Of a stretch of 64,000 nucleotides of DNA, positions 38,481 to 52,188 are shown in pieces. The stretch is from Cymbidium sinense. Lineage: Eukaryota; Streptophyta; Magnoliopsida; Asparagales; Orchidaceae. The stretch spans positions 27,218,450 to 27,282,449 of the forward strand of contig CM038214.1 of assembly GCA_021442155.1 (NCBI GenBank), read 5' to 3'. Each line of letters opens with the position of its first letter. Position 1 is the stretch's first letter. A model generated the notes under the pieces. The model saw nothing but the letters and a program-made list of their open reading frames with translations. It was not told the DNA's origin and made no database searches. A program made the translations under genes and the position numbers.

Positions 38481-39771
38481 ACCCTAGACCCTAAACTTAA
38501 ACCTGAACCCTAAATCAAAAACTTAAACTCTAAACCATAAACTCTAAACCTTAAACCCTAAAAACCTTGAAGCCTAAACCCTAAATCGTAAAACCCTAAA
38601 CCCTAAACACTATACCCTAAACCATAAACACTAAACCCAAAACTATCACTAAACCCTAAATCCTAAACCCTAAAAAGCTAAAAACCTAAACCTAAACTAA
38701 ATAAAACCTAAGAGTAAAATAAATAAATAAAATAAAATAAAATAAAATAATAATAATAAACTAACCTAAAGAAAATAAAATAGAAAATAAAAATAAAACT
38801 AAAATAAAATAAATAAAAAACCTATTAAAATAAAACCTAAATAAAAATAAAATAAACCTAAAATAAAAACTAAATAAAAACCTAAAAATTAATAAAAAAA
38901 TAAAACCAAAACCCTAAACTAAACAAAAATAAACCTAAAATATAAATAAAATAAACCTAAACCAAAACTAAAATAAACTAAAATAAAATAAATAAAACCT
39001 AAACCTAAAATAAGCTAAACCTAAAGCTAAACCTAAACTAAATAAAAAAAAAACTAGAAATAAACCTAAACCTAAACTAAAAATAAAACCTAAAAATAAA
39101 CCTAAAATAAAAAACTAAAACAAAATAAAACTAAAGAAAATAAAAAATCTAAAACTAAAATAATAAAATAAAACTAAACTAAAATAAACCTAAACCTAAA
39201 AAATAAAATACATAAAATAAACTAAAATAAATAAACCTAAAATAAATAAGCTAAACTAAATAAAATAAAATTGAACCTATAAATAAAGAATAAAATAAAC
39301 TAAGATAAATAAAATAAACTAAATAAACCTAATCTTTGTTTGCTTAATTTAAAATAAAAAATTTAAAGAGCCTAAACGGATCCAAACCAAACCCAAACCA
39401 AACCCAGGCCCACTGATCCACTAAACCCACAGGCATTAAGTACTAAACCCCAGACCATCCAAACCTGACTAACCCACCTAAAGCCCTAAACCCTACCCTA
39501 AACCCTAAAATCTCAAACCCTAAATCTTAAACTGACCACAACTCCCCAAACCACAACCCTGACCACTAAACACTAAACTCTGGGCCACTAAGCCACTCTA
39601 ACCCTAAACTCAAACCTACTACCACCCACACACCATAAACCACTATACCATACCTACCCTATAAACACTAACCCTAAACCCTAAACCCTAAACCCTAAAC
39701 CTAAACCTAAAGAAACTAAATTAATAAAAAAATAAACCTAAATCAATAAACCTGATAAACCTAAACCCTAA
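38481..39771. repeat. Satellite monomer followed by a C- and G-richer variant block
   Basis: 38481-38690 is CCCTAAA-rich, 38690-39350 is a monomer with a poor anchor (TTTGTTTGCTTAATTT near 39334-39350), and 39361-39660 is a patch unlike ordinary satellite, with GGATCC, CCCAGGCCCACTGATCCAC and similar words. 39665-39700 returns to clean CCCTAAA. No gene is seen. Confidence 0.8.
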
Positions 39772-40190
39772 TAATGGGCAGAACCTTGATGGTAGGATCA
39801 TTAGTGTAAATTAGGCTCAGTCTAGATTTAGTAGTGGAGGCGAAGGCAGAGGCAGCGATTATCATAATGGTGGTGGGGGGGTGCTACTGGATATGGAGGC
39901 AGGAGGAGCGACAGAGGTTATTGTCGTGGCAATCACAAAGGGATAGATCAGGGATATAATGAAAGATCCTACTAGAGGTGGTGGTTAGATCGAACTAGAA
40001 GAAAGCGGCCCGATCTCTTATGGGCTGTCTTTATAGTGACAGTTCTAGTTATCTAGGGTTTCAGATTTGCTTTATGCATGCTCATTTTTGATCTAGTCGC
40101 TTGTGTCTTAGAAAACTTAGTGTGCTACTAGGCTGTTGAAATTGAAAACAAGAAATGTTGAATATGAATTTTTTCTATGTTAAAAAAAAC
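39772..40190 (+). pseudogene. GRP relic F: 5'-truncated GRP7-like retrocopy
   Basis: It starts at the same Asn codon as B, C, D and I (AATGGGCAGAACCTTGATGG), then has deletions in the I-T-V-N part and an in-frame stop. It recovers A-Q-S-R-F-S-S-G-G-E-G-R-G-S-D-Y-H-N-G-G-G-G. The middle of the Gly-rich tail is shorter than in C, D and H. The frame end is altered (GATCGAACTAGAAGAAAGCG). The 3'UTR is complete to the A-run at 40181-40189. Confidence 0.85.
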
Positions 40191-40640
40191 TTTAAACCTT
40201 AAACCTTAAACTAAAACCTAAACCATAAACCAAAAACTTAAAACCTAAATCACAACCCTAAAACCATACATAAAACTAAAAAACCAAAAACCCTAATAAA
40301 ACCTAAACTAAAACCAAATCATAAACCACAAAATGTATAACTTAGAATGCAAATCCTAAACTCTAACCAGTAACCTAAAACCTAAAATCTAAATTCTAAA
40401 TCTTAAACCATCCTAATCAGCAAACCATGAGCCACCACCTGACCCTACCACAGGCTTGCCTCAACTCTAAACCCTAACCCCTAAACCATTAAAAGGCATT
40501 AAACCACTACCTGAGCTAAACCTAAAGCTAAACCCACTGAGCCTAAACCTGGCTCTAAACCCCTAAACCACAAAATTTGAGCCTGAGCCTAAACTGGCCT
40601 CACCTAAACTAAACTGGCTGAGCCAACCAACCTAAATAAA
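40191..40640. repeat. Mutated CCTAAA repeat with an unusually G-rich patch
   Basis: Degenerate CCTAAA/ACCATAAA sequence. From about 40420 to 40620 many units read CCTGAGC, CACTGAGCC or CTGGCT in place of CCTAAAC, giving far more G than the surrounding satellite. It lies on the right of relic F, as a comparable patch (39361-39660) lies on its left. Confidence 0.7.
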
Positions 40641-43600
40641 TATAAAATAAACTAAAATGTAAATAAAAATAAACCTAAACCTAAATAAACTAGACTAAAC
40701 TAAACTAAATAAATAAAATAAAACTAAACTAAATAAATAGACTAAATAAAGCTTAAAACTTAAACTAAAATAAATAAATAAACTACACAAAATAAAATAA
40801 ACCTAAATCTAAAAATAAACTAAACTAAACTAAATTAAATTAAATAAAACTTAAACCTAAACTAAATAAATAAACTCAATTAGTAAATTAAATTAAATGA
40901 ACTAAAAAAACTAAACTAAATACATAAACCTAAATAGACAAACCTAAAAAAATAAAATATATCTTAAACCTAAACATAAATGTAAACCTAAACCTAAACC
41001 TAAACTAAGCTAAAATCTAAACCTAAATCTAAACTTAAATTAAACTAAGTAAGCTAAAATAATAGAACCTAAATAAACCTAAACCCAAACCTAAACCTAA
41101 ACTGAACTAAATTAAAATAAATAAAATAAACTAAACAAAAAAAATAAACTAAATAAAGAAAACTAAATAAATAAACCTAAACTTGAACTAAACTAAAAAT
41201 AAACTAAAATAAAACAAAACTAAATAAACCTAAACTAAAATAAACTAAACTAAATAAACCAAAACCAAAACCTAAACCTAAACCTAAACCTAAACAAAAT
41301 AAAATAAACTAATAAAATAAATAAACTAAATAAAATATACCTAAACCTGAACCTAAACCTAAACTAAATAAATAAAATAATATAATATAAACTAAATAAA
41401 CTTAAACCTAAACTAATAAACTAAATAAAATAAACTAAAATAAACTAAACTAAACTAAATTAAAATAATTAAAATAAACCTAAACCTAAACTAAATAAAA
41501 TAATCCTAAACTAAACTAAACTAAACTAAATATAAACTAAAATAAACCTAAATATAAACCTAAACCTAAAACCTAAACTTAAATAAACCTGAACCTAAAC
41601 CTAGATAAACTAAAAACTAAATTTAAACCTAAACCCAAACCTAAACCTAAACTTAAATAAAAAACTGAACTAAATCAAAATAAACCTAAACCTAAACTAA
41701 ACTAAATAGACCTAAACCTAAATAAACTAAAACTAAATAATCCTAAACCTAAATAAACTAAGCTAAATAAAATAAACCTAAATAAACATAAAATAAAAAT
41801 AAACCTAAACTTAAAATAAAATAAAATAAATGACCTAAACCAAACTAAACTGAACACAAATAAAACTTAAACTAAACCTAAATAAACTAAATAAACATAA
41901 ACCTAAACCTAAATAAACTAAACAAAATATAACCTAAAATAAACCTAAACCTAAAACCTAAAAAAAATAAACCTAAATCTAAACCTAAACAAAAATAAAC
42001 ATAAACTAAAACTAAATAAAATAAAATAAAATAAACTTAAATTAATAAACCAAAAAATAAATAAAATAAACCTAAACTAAATAAACTGAAACATAAATAA
42101 AACCGAAATCTAACCTAATCCTAAACCTAAACTAAAATTAAACATAAACCTAAACCTAAACCTAAACATAAACTAAAAATAAACCTAAACTAAATAAAAC
42201 TAAAATAAATAAACCTGAACCTAAATAAATCTAAACTAAGTAAACCTAAACCTAAACCTAAACCTAAACTAAATAAAAAAAACTAAATTAATAAATAAAA
42301 TAAACCTAAACCTAAATAAACTAGACTAAACTAAACTAAATAAAATAAAATAAAACTAAAATAAATAAATTAATTAAATAAAAATTAAAACCTAAACTAA
42401 AATAAATAAATAAACTAAACCAAATTAACTAAACCTAAACTTAAACTTAAACCTAAAACTAAACTAAACTAAACTAAATAAAAATAAAATAAACTAAACT
42501 AGAAATAAACTAAATAAACAAAACTAAATAAATAAACTAAACCTAAACTAAACTAAAAATAAACTTAATAAATAAATAAATAAAATAAACCTAAACTAAA
42601 CTAAAATAAATAAACCTAAACTAAAATAAACTAAAATAAATAAATAAAACCTAATCCCAAACCTAAACCTAAACCCAAACTAAATAAAATAAACTAATAA
42701 AATAAATGAACTAGATAAAATAAACTTAAACCTAAATTAAATAAATAAAATAAATAGAATAAAATAAAATAAACTAAATAAACTTACACCTAAAATAAAT
42801 AAATAAACTAAATAAACTAAATAAAATAAACAAAAACTAACCTAAACTAAATAAACTAAACTAAAGAAACCTAAAATCTAAACTTAAACCTAAACTAAAT
42901 TAAACTAAATTAAAATAAATGAAATAAACCTAAACCTAAATTAAATAAAATAGACCTAAACTAAAATAAACTAAACTAAATAAATCCTAAAATAAACCTA
43001 GAGTAAACCTAAACCAAAAATCTAAACTAAAATAAACCTAAACTTAATCCTAAATAAACTAAAACCTAAACGTGAACCTAAACCAAAATAAATCTAAATA
43101 AATAAACTAAACTAAACTAAAATAAACCTAAACCTAAACCTAAAATAAATAAGTAAAACTTAAACTTAAACAAAACAAAATAAACCTAAAAATAAACTAA
43201 ACCTAAACTAAACTTTAACTTAAAATGGACTAAACCCAAATAAAGTGAAACTAAATAAACTACACATAAAACTAAATAAAAAACCTAAAATCTAGCGTGA
43301 AACTAAATAAATAAACTAAACTATAAATAAACCCAAACCTAAACTTAAACTAAACCTAAATAACCTATACTAAAATAAAATAAATAAATGACCTAAACCT
43401 AAACTAACAAAACTAAAATAAAAATAAACCTAAAGTAAACCTAAACCTAAACTAAATTAAAATAAAACCTAAACCTCGTAAATAAACCTAAAACCTACTA
43501 AAATAAATTAAAATAAACCTAAAATAACAACTTAAAAGAAAAAAAAAACAAATAAACTAAATAATTAAACAAATAAACTAAACTAAAATAAACCTAAACC

Positions 43601-46534
43601 TAAAATAGATAAAATAAAATAAACCAAACCTCACTAAGCTGACCTACTATCTAAATCTAAACTAAAATAATCCTAAACCTAATAAAACATAAACCTATAC
43701 CTAAATTAAATAAATAAAAACCTAAACCTAAATAAAATAAACCTAAACTACTAAAAATAAATAAACCTCAACCTAAACTAAACCTAAATAAAATAAACTA
43801 ATAAAAATATACTAAAATAAAAAATAAACCTAAACCTAAACCTAAAGCCTAAACTAAGCTAATTAAACTAAAAATAAATAAATAAATTAAAACTTAAAAT
43901 AAATAAAACTTAAACCTAAAATAAACTAAATTAAATAAATAAACCTAAACTACTTAACAAACTAAAATAAATAAACCTAAAACTAAATAAACTAAATAAA
44001 CTAAATAAAAATGATAAAAACCTAAACTAAACTAAAATAAAATAAATACCAAATTCTAAATAAACTAAAATAAACTAAATAAAATAAACTAAACCTACTA
44101 AACAAACTACTAAATAAACATAAACTAAAAATAAATAAATAAACTAAATAAACCTAAATAAAACTTATGCCTATACAAACCCTAAACTAAACCTAAACCT
44201 AAAACAAACTAAACCTAAATGTAAACTTAAACCTAAACCTAAACTAACTAAACTAAAATAAACCTAAATACTGAAACCTAAAATAAAACCTAAACTAAAT
44301 AAATAAATTAAAACTAAACTAAATAAACCTAAATTAAATCTAAAACCTAAACTAAATAAAACCTAAACCTGGGTAAATAAAATAAATAAATAAATAAACC
44401 TAAATTAAACTAAAAATAAACTTAAAATACTAAACCTAAACATAAACCCTAAATAAACTAAAGGTAAATAAAATAAAATAAATAAACATAAATTAAACTA
44501 AATAATCCTAAACTGGCCTAAACTAAAATAAACCAACCAAACATACAAAATAAAATAAATAAACCTAAATAAATAAAACATAAACCTAAACCTAAACGTA
44601 AACTAAAACCTAAACTTAAACTAAATAAACTAAAATGAACATAAACCTAAACATAAACCTAAACCTAATCCTAAATAAACAAAAAATAAACCTAAACCTA
44701 AACCTAAACTAAATAAACTAAATAAACCTAAACCTAAACCTAAACTTGAACTAAATAAAATAAACTAAACTAAACCTAATAAAAAAATAAACTAAACCTA
44801 AACTAAAAAAATAAAAAAAATACCTAAACCTAAACCTAAATAAATAAACTAAACCATGTAAAAATAAAATAAATAAACCTAAACTAAACTAAATAAATTT
44901 AAACCTAAACCTAAACATAAAACCTAAACTTATACTTAAACTAAAATAAACTAAATAAATAAACCTAAAGTAAACTAAATAAACTAAACCTAAAATAAAT
45001 AAACCTGAGACCTAAAAAGCAAACCTAAAAAATAAATAAATAAATAAAAAATAAATAAATAAACTAAAATCAAATAAACCTAAACCTAAACCTAAATAAA
45101 TCTAAATAAACCTAAACAGATAAAACTAAATAAACTAAATAAAATTAACCAAAATAAACAAACTAAACTAACCTAAAAGAAATAAAATAAAAATAAACAA
45201 ATAAACCTAATTCTTAACCTAAATAAATAAATACCTAAACTTAAACTAAAACAAAATAAAATAAAATAAACCTAAATCTAAGCCTAAACAAAATAATCCT
45301 AAAGCTTAAACTAAAATAAACTAAAACCTAAACCTAAACTAAACCTAAAACCTAAAATAAAACCTAAAATGAAAAATAAAATAAAATAAATAGTAAAACA
45401 AACCTAAACTAAACTAAAACTAAATAATAAACTAAACTAAAATAAACTAAACTAAAAATAAACCTAAAATAAACCTAAATCTAAACCTAAACCTAAACTA
45501 AACTAAATGAGCAATTAAAATAAAATAAATCTAAAACTAAACTAAAAACTACTAAATAAACTAAAATAAATAAAAAATAAACCTAAACCTAAACTAAACC
45601 TAAATAAATAAACTTAATATAAAAAATAAACTAAAAAAACTAAACTAAATAATAAAACCTAAAGTAAACCAAAACCTAAATCCTAAACTAAAAAAATTAA
45701 ATTAAACCTAAACCTAAACATAAATCCTAAATAAATAAAAAATAAATAAAATAAATAAATAAACTAAATAAACCTAAATTAAAATAAATAAATAAAAATA
45801 AAAATAAATTAAATAAACCTAAACTAAACTAAATAAACTAAACTAAGAACTAAACTAAAATAAACTAAAATAAACCTAAACCTAAATAAATAAAATAAAC
45901 TAAACTAAATAAATAATCCTAAACTAAATAAAATAAACAAAACTAAAAACCTAAACCTAAACCTAAACTAAAACTAAATAAACATAAACCCTAAACCTAA
46001 ACCTAAAAATAAACTAAACCTAAACATTAATAAAAATAAATAAAACCTAAACCTAAAATAAAATAAACCCTAAACTAAATAAATAAACTAAATAAACCTA
46101 AAAATAAAATAAAATAAACTAAATTAAATAAAATAAATAAATTAAATAAAATAAAAACCTAAACCTAAACCTAAACTAAAAATAAAATACAAATAAACTA
46201 AAATAAATAAAATAATAAACTAAGATAAAATGAATTAAATAAAAATAAATAAAAAATAAACTAAACCAAAAATAAACATAAATAAATAAACTAAACAAAA
46301 AATAAACTAAATAAATAAATAAAAAATAAACCTAAACTAAACTTAAACCTAGACACTAAACCCAAAATAAACTAAAACTAAATAAAACCTAAACCTAAAC
46401 CTAAATAAATAAATAAATAAATAAAATAAATTAACCTTAACCTAAACCTAAACTAAACTAAACTATATAAACTAAAACCTAAATAAATAAATAAAAATAA
46501 GCATAAATTAAGTTATAAATAACTAAATAACTAA
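40641..46534. repeat. CTAAA-rich satellite without anchors, internal period about 1.4-1.6 kb
   Basis: Dominated by CTAAACTAAA, CTAAATAAA and CCTAAACCTAAA with short A-runs, unlike the A-rich monomers elsewhere. No anchor motif is found. A phrase CTAAATAAACTAGACTAAAC at about 40681 recurs at about 42311, a block around 41290-41460 resembles 42660-42830, and one around 41455-41560 resembles 42890-42990. This indicates a diverged tandem duplication of 1.4-1.6 kb. No gene is seen. Confidence 0.8.
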
Positions 46535-46690
46535 ACCCTAATCCTAAATGCTAAACCCTAAAACTAACCCTAAACCTTAAACTTAAACCCTAAACCTACA
46601 ACCCTAAACCATAAACCCTAAACCCTATACCCTAAAACCCTAAACCCCAAACCTTAAACCCTAAACACTAAACCCTAAACCCTAATAAAA

Positions 46691-47782
46691 ACTAGTAAAA
46701 CATGAAACTAAACTAACTAAAATTGAAACTAATAAATAATAAACTAAAACTACTAAACTAATAATAAACTAAAATAAAAACTAATAAAACTAACTAAACT
46801 AAACTAACAAAATAATAGTTAAAAAACTAATAAACTAATAATAATAAAAACTAAATAAACTAATAAACAAACTAATAACTAAATTATACATATACAAAAA
46901 AACCCCAAATAAACTAACTAAAAATAAACTAAACTAATAAACTAATAAAAATTAAACTAAACCTAAACTAACTAAAACTAAACTAATAAACTAAAAACTA
47001 AACCATGATAAATAACTAACTAAATAATAACAAACTAATAAACCTAAACCCTAAACATAACTAACCTAATAAATAACTAACTAATGATAAAACTAAACCC
47101 AATAACTAAACTAACTAAACTAAAATTAATAAATAACTGATAATAATAACTAACTAATAATTAAACTAAACTAATAAACTTATAAACTAACTAAATAATA
47201 ATAACTAAAATTAATAATAAAAAAACTAATAAACTAAAACTAAATAACTAATAACAACTAACACTAAACTAATAAACTAATAATAAACTAAACTAAATAA
47301 AACTAATAACTAAACAAATAAAAAAAAACTAAACTAATAATAAACTAACTAATAAATTAAAGCTAAATAAATAAACTAAACCTAATAATAATAAACAAAC
47401 CTAATAAATTAAAATTAATAATAATAAACTAATAAAAACTAACTAAACAAATAAATTAATAACTAATAATAATAAATAAACCAAAAACTAATAATAACTA
47501 AAAAGACACTAAATAATAATAAACTTTATAAATAAAAAACTAACTAAACTAAACTAATAATAATAATAAACTAAATAATAAATAACTAAAACCAAAACTA
47601 AACTAAACACTAAACTAACAAAAATAATAAATAATAATAAACTAAATAAAAAGTAACTAATAAAACTAATAATAACTAACTAATAATAATAAACTAATAA
47701 ACTAAACTAACAAAATAAATAATTAATAACTAAACAAACTAAAATTAATAAACTTATAATGATATTAATGAAAACTAATAAT

Positions 47783-47828
<46 letters not shown>

Positions 47829-48546
47829 CTAAATAAACTAAACACTAAACCCCTAAACTTAAATTAATAAAACTAATAATAATAAACTAAATGAAAATAA
47901 AATAACTAATAAGTAAACTAATTCAACTAATAATAATAACAAAATAACAACTAAAAAAACTAATAAACTAATAATAAAACAAAACTAAAACTAACAAATA
48001 ACCAACTAATAAAACTTAATAAACTAATAAACAATAAACTAAAAACCTAATAATAATTAATAAAAAATTAAAACTTATAATAAACTAAATAAAACTAATA
48101 ATAAATAATAAATAATCCAAAACTAATAACTAATAAACTAAAATACTAATAAACTAACTAACTAAAAAAACTAACTAATAAAACTAAACTAATTAATAAA
48201 TAAACCTAAACCCTAATAAATAATAAAGTTTAAAACTAAACTAATAAACTAATAATAATAATTAATAATAAATAATTAAATAAATAAGTAAAACTAAACC
48301 CTAAAGCTAAATTAATAAACCATAAAAACAAACTAATAAATAAACCTAATATTAACTAAACCTAATAAATTAACTAATAACTAAGAATAAACTAATAATA
48401 CAACACTAACTACAAAAAATTAATAACTAACTAATAAAAAACTAAAAAATAAAATGAACTAAATAACTAAACTAATAAAGCTAATAAATAAAATAATAAT
48501 AATAATAATAATAAAACTAACTAACAATAAGTAAAATAATAAAAAC

Positions 48547-48580
<34 letters not shown>

Positions 48581-49250
48581 TAATAATTAACTAACTAAAC
48601 TAATAAACTAATAATAATAAAACTAATAATAAATTAACTAATAAATAACTAAATAACTAAACCCTAAACATTAACTAAATAAATAAACTAAAAAATAATA
48701 ATAAAACTAATAATAATAAACATAAACTAATAATAACAATAAACCATAGAAAAAAAATAAACTAAAATAAAATAATAATAAACCAACTAACTTAACTAAT
48801 AATAATAAACAATAAATAACTAATAATAAAAAAAAACTAAACCATAAACTAAACTAAAAAATAATAATAATAAACTAATAAACCTAAACCCATAACTAAA
48901 CTAATAAAACTAATAAACTAATAAATAAACTAACAAAACTAAACTAAATAAATAACTAATTAAGTAATAATAACTAAACTAATTAATAATAACTAATAAA
49001 TAAACTAAAATAGACTAAACCCCAATAAACAAATTAACTAAATAAATGAATAAACTAAACCTAAACCCCCCTATACTAACCTAAAATAATAATAACTTAA
49101 AAAATTAAATTAATAACCAAACTAAAACTAATCTAACTAAACTAAACATAAAACTAATAATAAACTAATAATAACCTAAAACTAATAAAACTTAATAATA
49201 ACTAATAAACACTAAACCTAAAACCTAAACCCTAAAACTAAATTAAACCC
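46691..49250. repeat. ACTAATAA/ACTAAATAA satellite, copy 1
   Basis: A satellite different from the telomere-like one: units such as ACTAATAA, AATAATAAACT and ACTAAACTAATAAACT, poor in CC. It includes TAA microsatellites at 47784-47825 and 48547-48579. It has no coding capacity because stops occur every few codons. Confidence 0.88.
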
Positions 49251-49681
49251 TATTATTGGGTGATTTCGAGATCCCTCACATTCTTGGTTAGTTAGTGCTT
49301 TCTCTGATTCCCTATAGATTATCCCTATATTCTTATCACTAAGTACTCAAGGCATCAAATCCATGGGGTAAATCCCATGTGCCAATGGATCCCGCTAGTG
49401 CATAAGATTTTTTGGGTAATCCTACCTCTAAATTACCTATTACTAAATCATTAAAAGAGGCTTTGGTAATTCCTCCATCAAGACTCCTTTGAAATTTCAT
49501 CAAACTACTAATAATTATGATTTCATGAGGATATAAAAGATTAAACGATTTTCTTTATTTGATTGAAAGTTTTCATTTAAATGGCCAAAGAAAGAAGATA
49601 TTCATTCTTTTTTTTCATACCCTAAATTTATCTGGTTCCTTTTCTATTGTGTTGATTGATCCAAGGCATGTTCTGATTAAA
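49251..49681 (+). mobile_element. LINE 5' part, copy 1, cut off at a telomere-repeat junction
   Basis: It matches 55432-55921. The ORF1 start ATG at 49385-49387 (M-D-P-A-S) is kept, but codon 7 is TAA, and deletions relative to copy 2 break the frame further (for example, GCTGGTAAGA is missing near 49470). The end is abrupt: after GGCATGTTCTGATTAAA the sequence is CCCTAAACCC, whereas copy 2 continues ATTTTCTAATG. Confidence 0.88.
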
Positions 49682-49794
49682 CCCTAAACCCTAAACCCAA
49701 AACCTTAAACTCTAAACCCTAAATCCTAAACCCTAACCCTAAACCCTTAACCCTAAAAGCATACCCTAAATCCCAAAACCATAAACCCTAAACC
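49682..49794. repeat. CCCTAAA block shared with 60080-60187
   Basis: The phrase AACCCTTAACCCTAAAAGCA and the following ATACCCTAAATCCC occur in the same order at about 60126-60165. This block and the adjacent fragment were therefore duplicated together. Confidence 0.8.
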
Positions 49795-49969
49795 TTGGTT
49801 GAGCTAATTTTTAAGAAAGGTGATCTTAAAGAAGTCAACGAAGATGTGGTGAAATATAAAGTTGGTGCTCCTGTTCATGTTGGTCTAACCTAAATGTTAT
49901 GGTTCCTCCAAAACAAATACGGATCTTTCATAAACTCTTCTAGATTCTCAACATCCCAATTAAGATTAA
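49795..49969 (+). pseudogene. Unidentified coding-like fragment, longer copy
   Basis: Open for 32 codons in one frame, reading [32 protein letters not shown], then TAA. The remainder (to about 49969) reads N-V-M-V-P-P-K-Q-I-R-I-F-H-K-L in another frame before further stops. The texture is that of a real coding sequence, but I do not recognise the protein. Both ends abut satellite. It could be a piece of a gene or of a retroelement polyprotein. Confidence 0.5.
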
Positions 49970-52188
49970 CCTAAACCCTAAACACTAAACCTACAACCCT
50001 AAACCTTAACCTTAACCCTAAAACTAAACCTAAACCCCTAAAACCTAAACCCTAAACCCTATGAAAACTAAACCACATAAACCCTAATCTAAAACCTAAA
50101 CATTAAACCTAAAACCTAAACCCTAATCCCTAAACCCTAAAAATCTGAAACCCTAAACACTAAAACTTAAACCCTAAACCCTAAAGCCAAAGCCCTTAAA
50201 CCCTAAATCCTAAAACCTAAACCTAGATAAATAAAATAAAAACTTAAACTAAAACCTAAAGCTAAACCTAAACCTAAACCTAAAAATAAAATAAAATAGA
50301 AATAAAAACTAAAATAAAATAAATAAAAAACCTAAACTAAACAAAAAAAAAATGAACCTAAAAATAAAAAACCTATAAAAATTAAAAATAAACCTAAAAT
50401 AAAAATAAAATAAGCCTAAGATAAAATAAAATAAAAACTAAATAAAAACCTAAACCTAAAAAATAAACCTAACAATAAAACTTTAAAATAAATAAAAAAT
50501 AACACCTTAACCTTAAATTAAAAAAAACTTAATCCTAAAATAAATAAATAAAATAAACCTTAGCCTAAAATAAAATAAATTAAACCTAAACCTAAACCTA
50601 AATTAAACTAAACCAATGCCTAAATTTAAATTAAATAAAATAAAATAAACTAAAAATAAACCTAAGCCTAAACTAAAAAATAAAACCTAAAAATAAACCT
50701 AAAATAATAACCTTAAACCTAAACCTAAAAAAATAAAATAATAACCTAAACCTAAACCTAATAATAAGAAATAAAACCGAAACCTAAAAAATAAAATAAA
50801 ACTAAAACTAAACAAAAAATTAACTTAAACATAAAAAATAAATCAAAATAAAAAAATTTGAACTAAAATAAATAAACCTAATATAAATAAATTAAATTAA
50901 ATTAAATTAAAAATAAACCTAAATAAAATAAAATAAAGATAAAAGAAAATATATTATAAATAAACTAAATAACCCAAAACCTACCAGTTTACTTAATTTT
51001 TTTTTAAAAATCCTAAACCCTAAACTACAAAATAAAACCAAAAAATAAACCTAAAATAAAATCCTAAAACCTAATCCTTGAAAAATAAAATAAAAACTTA
51101 AACCTAAACTTAAAAACATAACATAAAATTTAAACCTAAAAAATAAAACAAAAATAGAACTAAACTGAAAAATAAATCTAAACCTAAACCTAAACCTAAA
51201 CCTAAAAAATAAACTAAAATGAAAAACCTAAACTTAAATAAATAAACTAATCTAAATAAAATAAAAATAAAATAAATAAACTAAATAAACTAAACCTACT
51301 AGTTTACTTAATTTTAAAATAAATAAAAATAATAATAAAACCCTAAACTCTAACCCTAAATAACCCTAAACTAATAAACCATACTAAATAAAAAACTAAA
51401 CCTAACCCTAAATTTTGTTAAAATAACTTATACCCTAAATAAATAAACCCAAAACTCTAAACTAAAACCTAAACTAAAAAACCAAACCTAAACCCTAAAC
51501 TAAACACTAAACCTATAAACCCTAAACCTTAAAATAAAACCATACCCTAAATCTTAAACCTAAAACCTAAACATAAATAAAAAAATAAATAAAATAAACT
51601 AAAACCTAAAATAAAAACCTAAACCTAAACTAAACCTAAACCTAAAATAAAATAAAAAAACTAAAATAAAATAAATAAACAAAAATATAACTAAAAAATT
51701 AAAATAAACCTAAAAAAAAAGCTAAATAAAATCAAAACTAAACCTAAAATGGAAAAAACCTAAACCTAAAAATAAATAAAAATAACTAACTAAAATAAAT
51801 TAACGTAAACCTATACCTAAAAAACTAAAATAAAACCTAAACTAAAATAAATAAACTAAACTAAATAAAATAAAAAATAAACTAAAACCTAAACCCTAAA
51901 CAAAATAAACCCTAACTTAAACTAAAACCCTAAACCCTAAACCCAACCTAAACCCTAACTACCCTAAATCCTAAACTAAAAAGAATAAACCCAAAACCCT
52001 AACCATAAACCCTAAACCCTAAACTCTAAATGCTAAAATCTAAATCCTAAAGCCTAAACCTTGAACCCAAAACCCCAATCACTAAACCTTAAACCCAAAA
52101 CCCTAAAACTAAACCTAAAGTAACTAAATAAATGAAAAAAATAAACCTCAACCCTAAAACCTAATAAACTTAAACCAAACTATACTAA
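49970..52188. repeat. Anchored satellite array leading to GRP relic G
   Basis: The order is CCCTAAA-rich block (49970-50210), monomer (50220-51000) with anchor CCTACCAGTTTACTTAATTT, short unit of about 316 bp with anchor at about 51297, mixed CCCTAAA/CCTAAA (51330-52110), then the pre-GRP flank. No gene is seen. Confidence 0.87.

Larger units (their letters stand above)
46535..49681. repeat. Duplicated composite block, copy 1 (telomere block + ACTAATAA satellite + LINE 5' part)
   Basis: It aligns with 52697-55921 throughout. Shared landmarks in order: CCTAAATGCTAAACCCTAAA; AAACTAGTAAAACAT; ATTATACATATACAAAAAA; TTATAATGATATTAATGAAA; AAACCATAGAAAAAAAATAA; then the LINE start TATTATTGGGTGATTT. 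Copy 1 ends inside the LINE, where TTCTGATTAAA runs directly into CCCTAAA units, while copy 2 continues. Confidence 0.9.
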
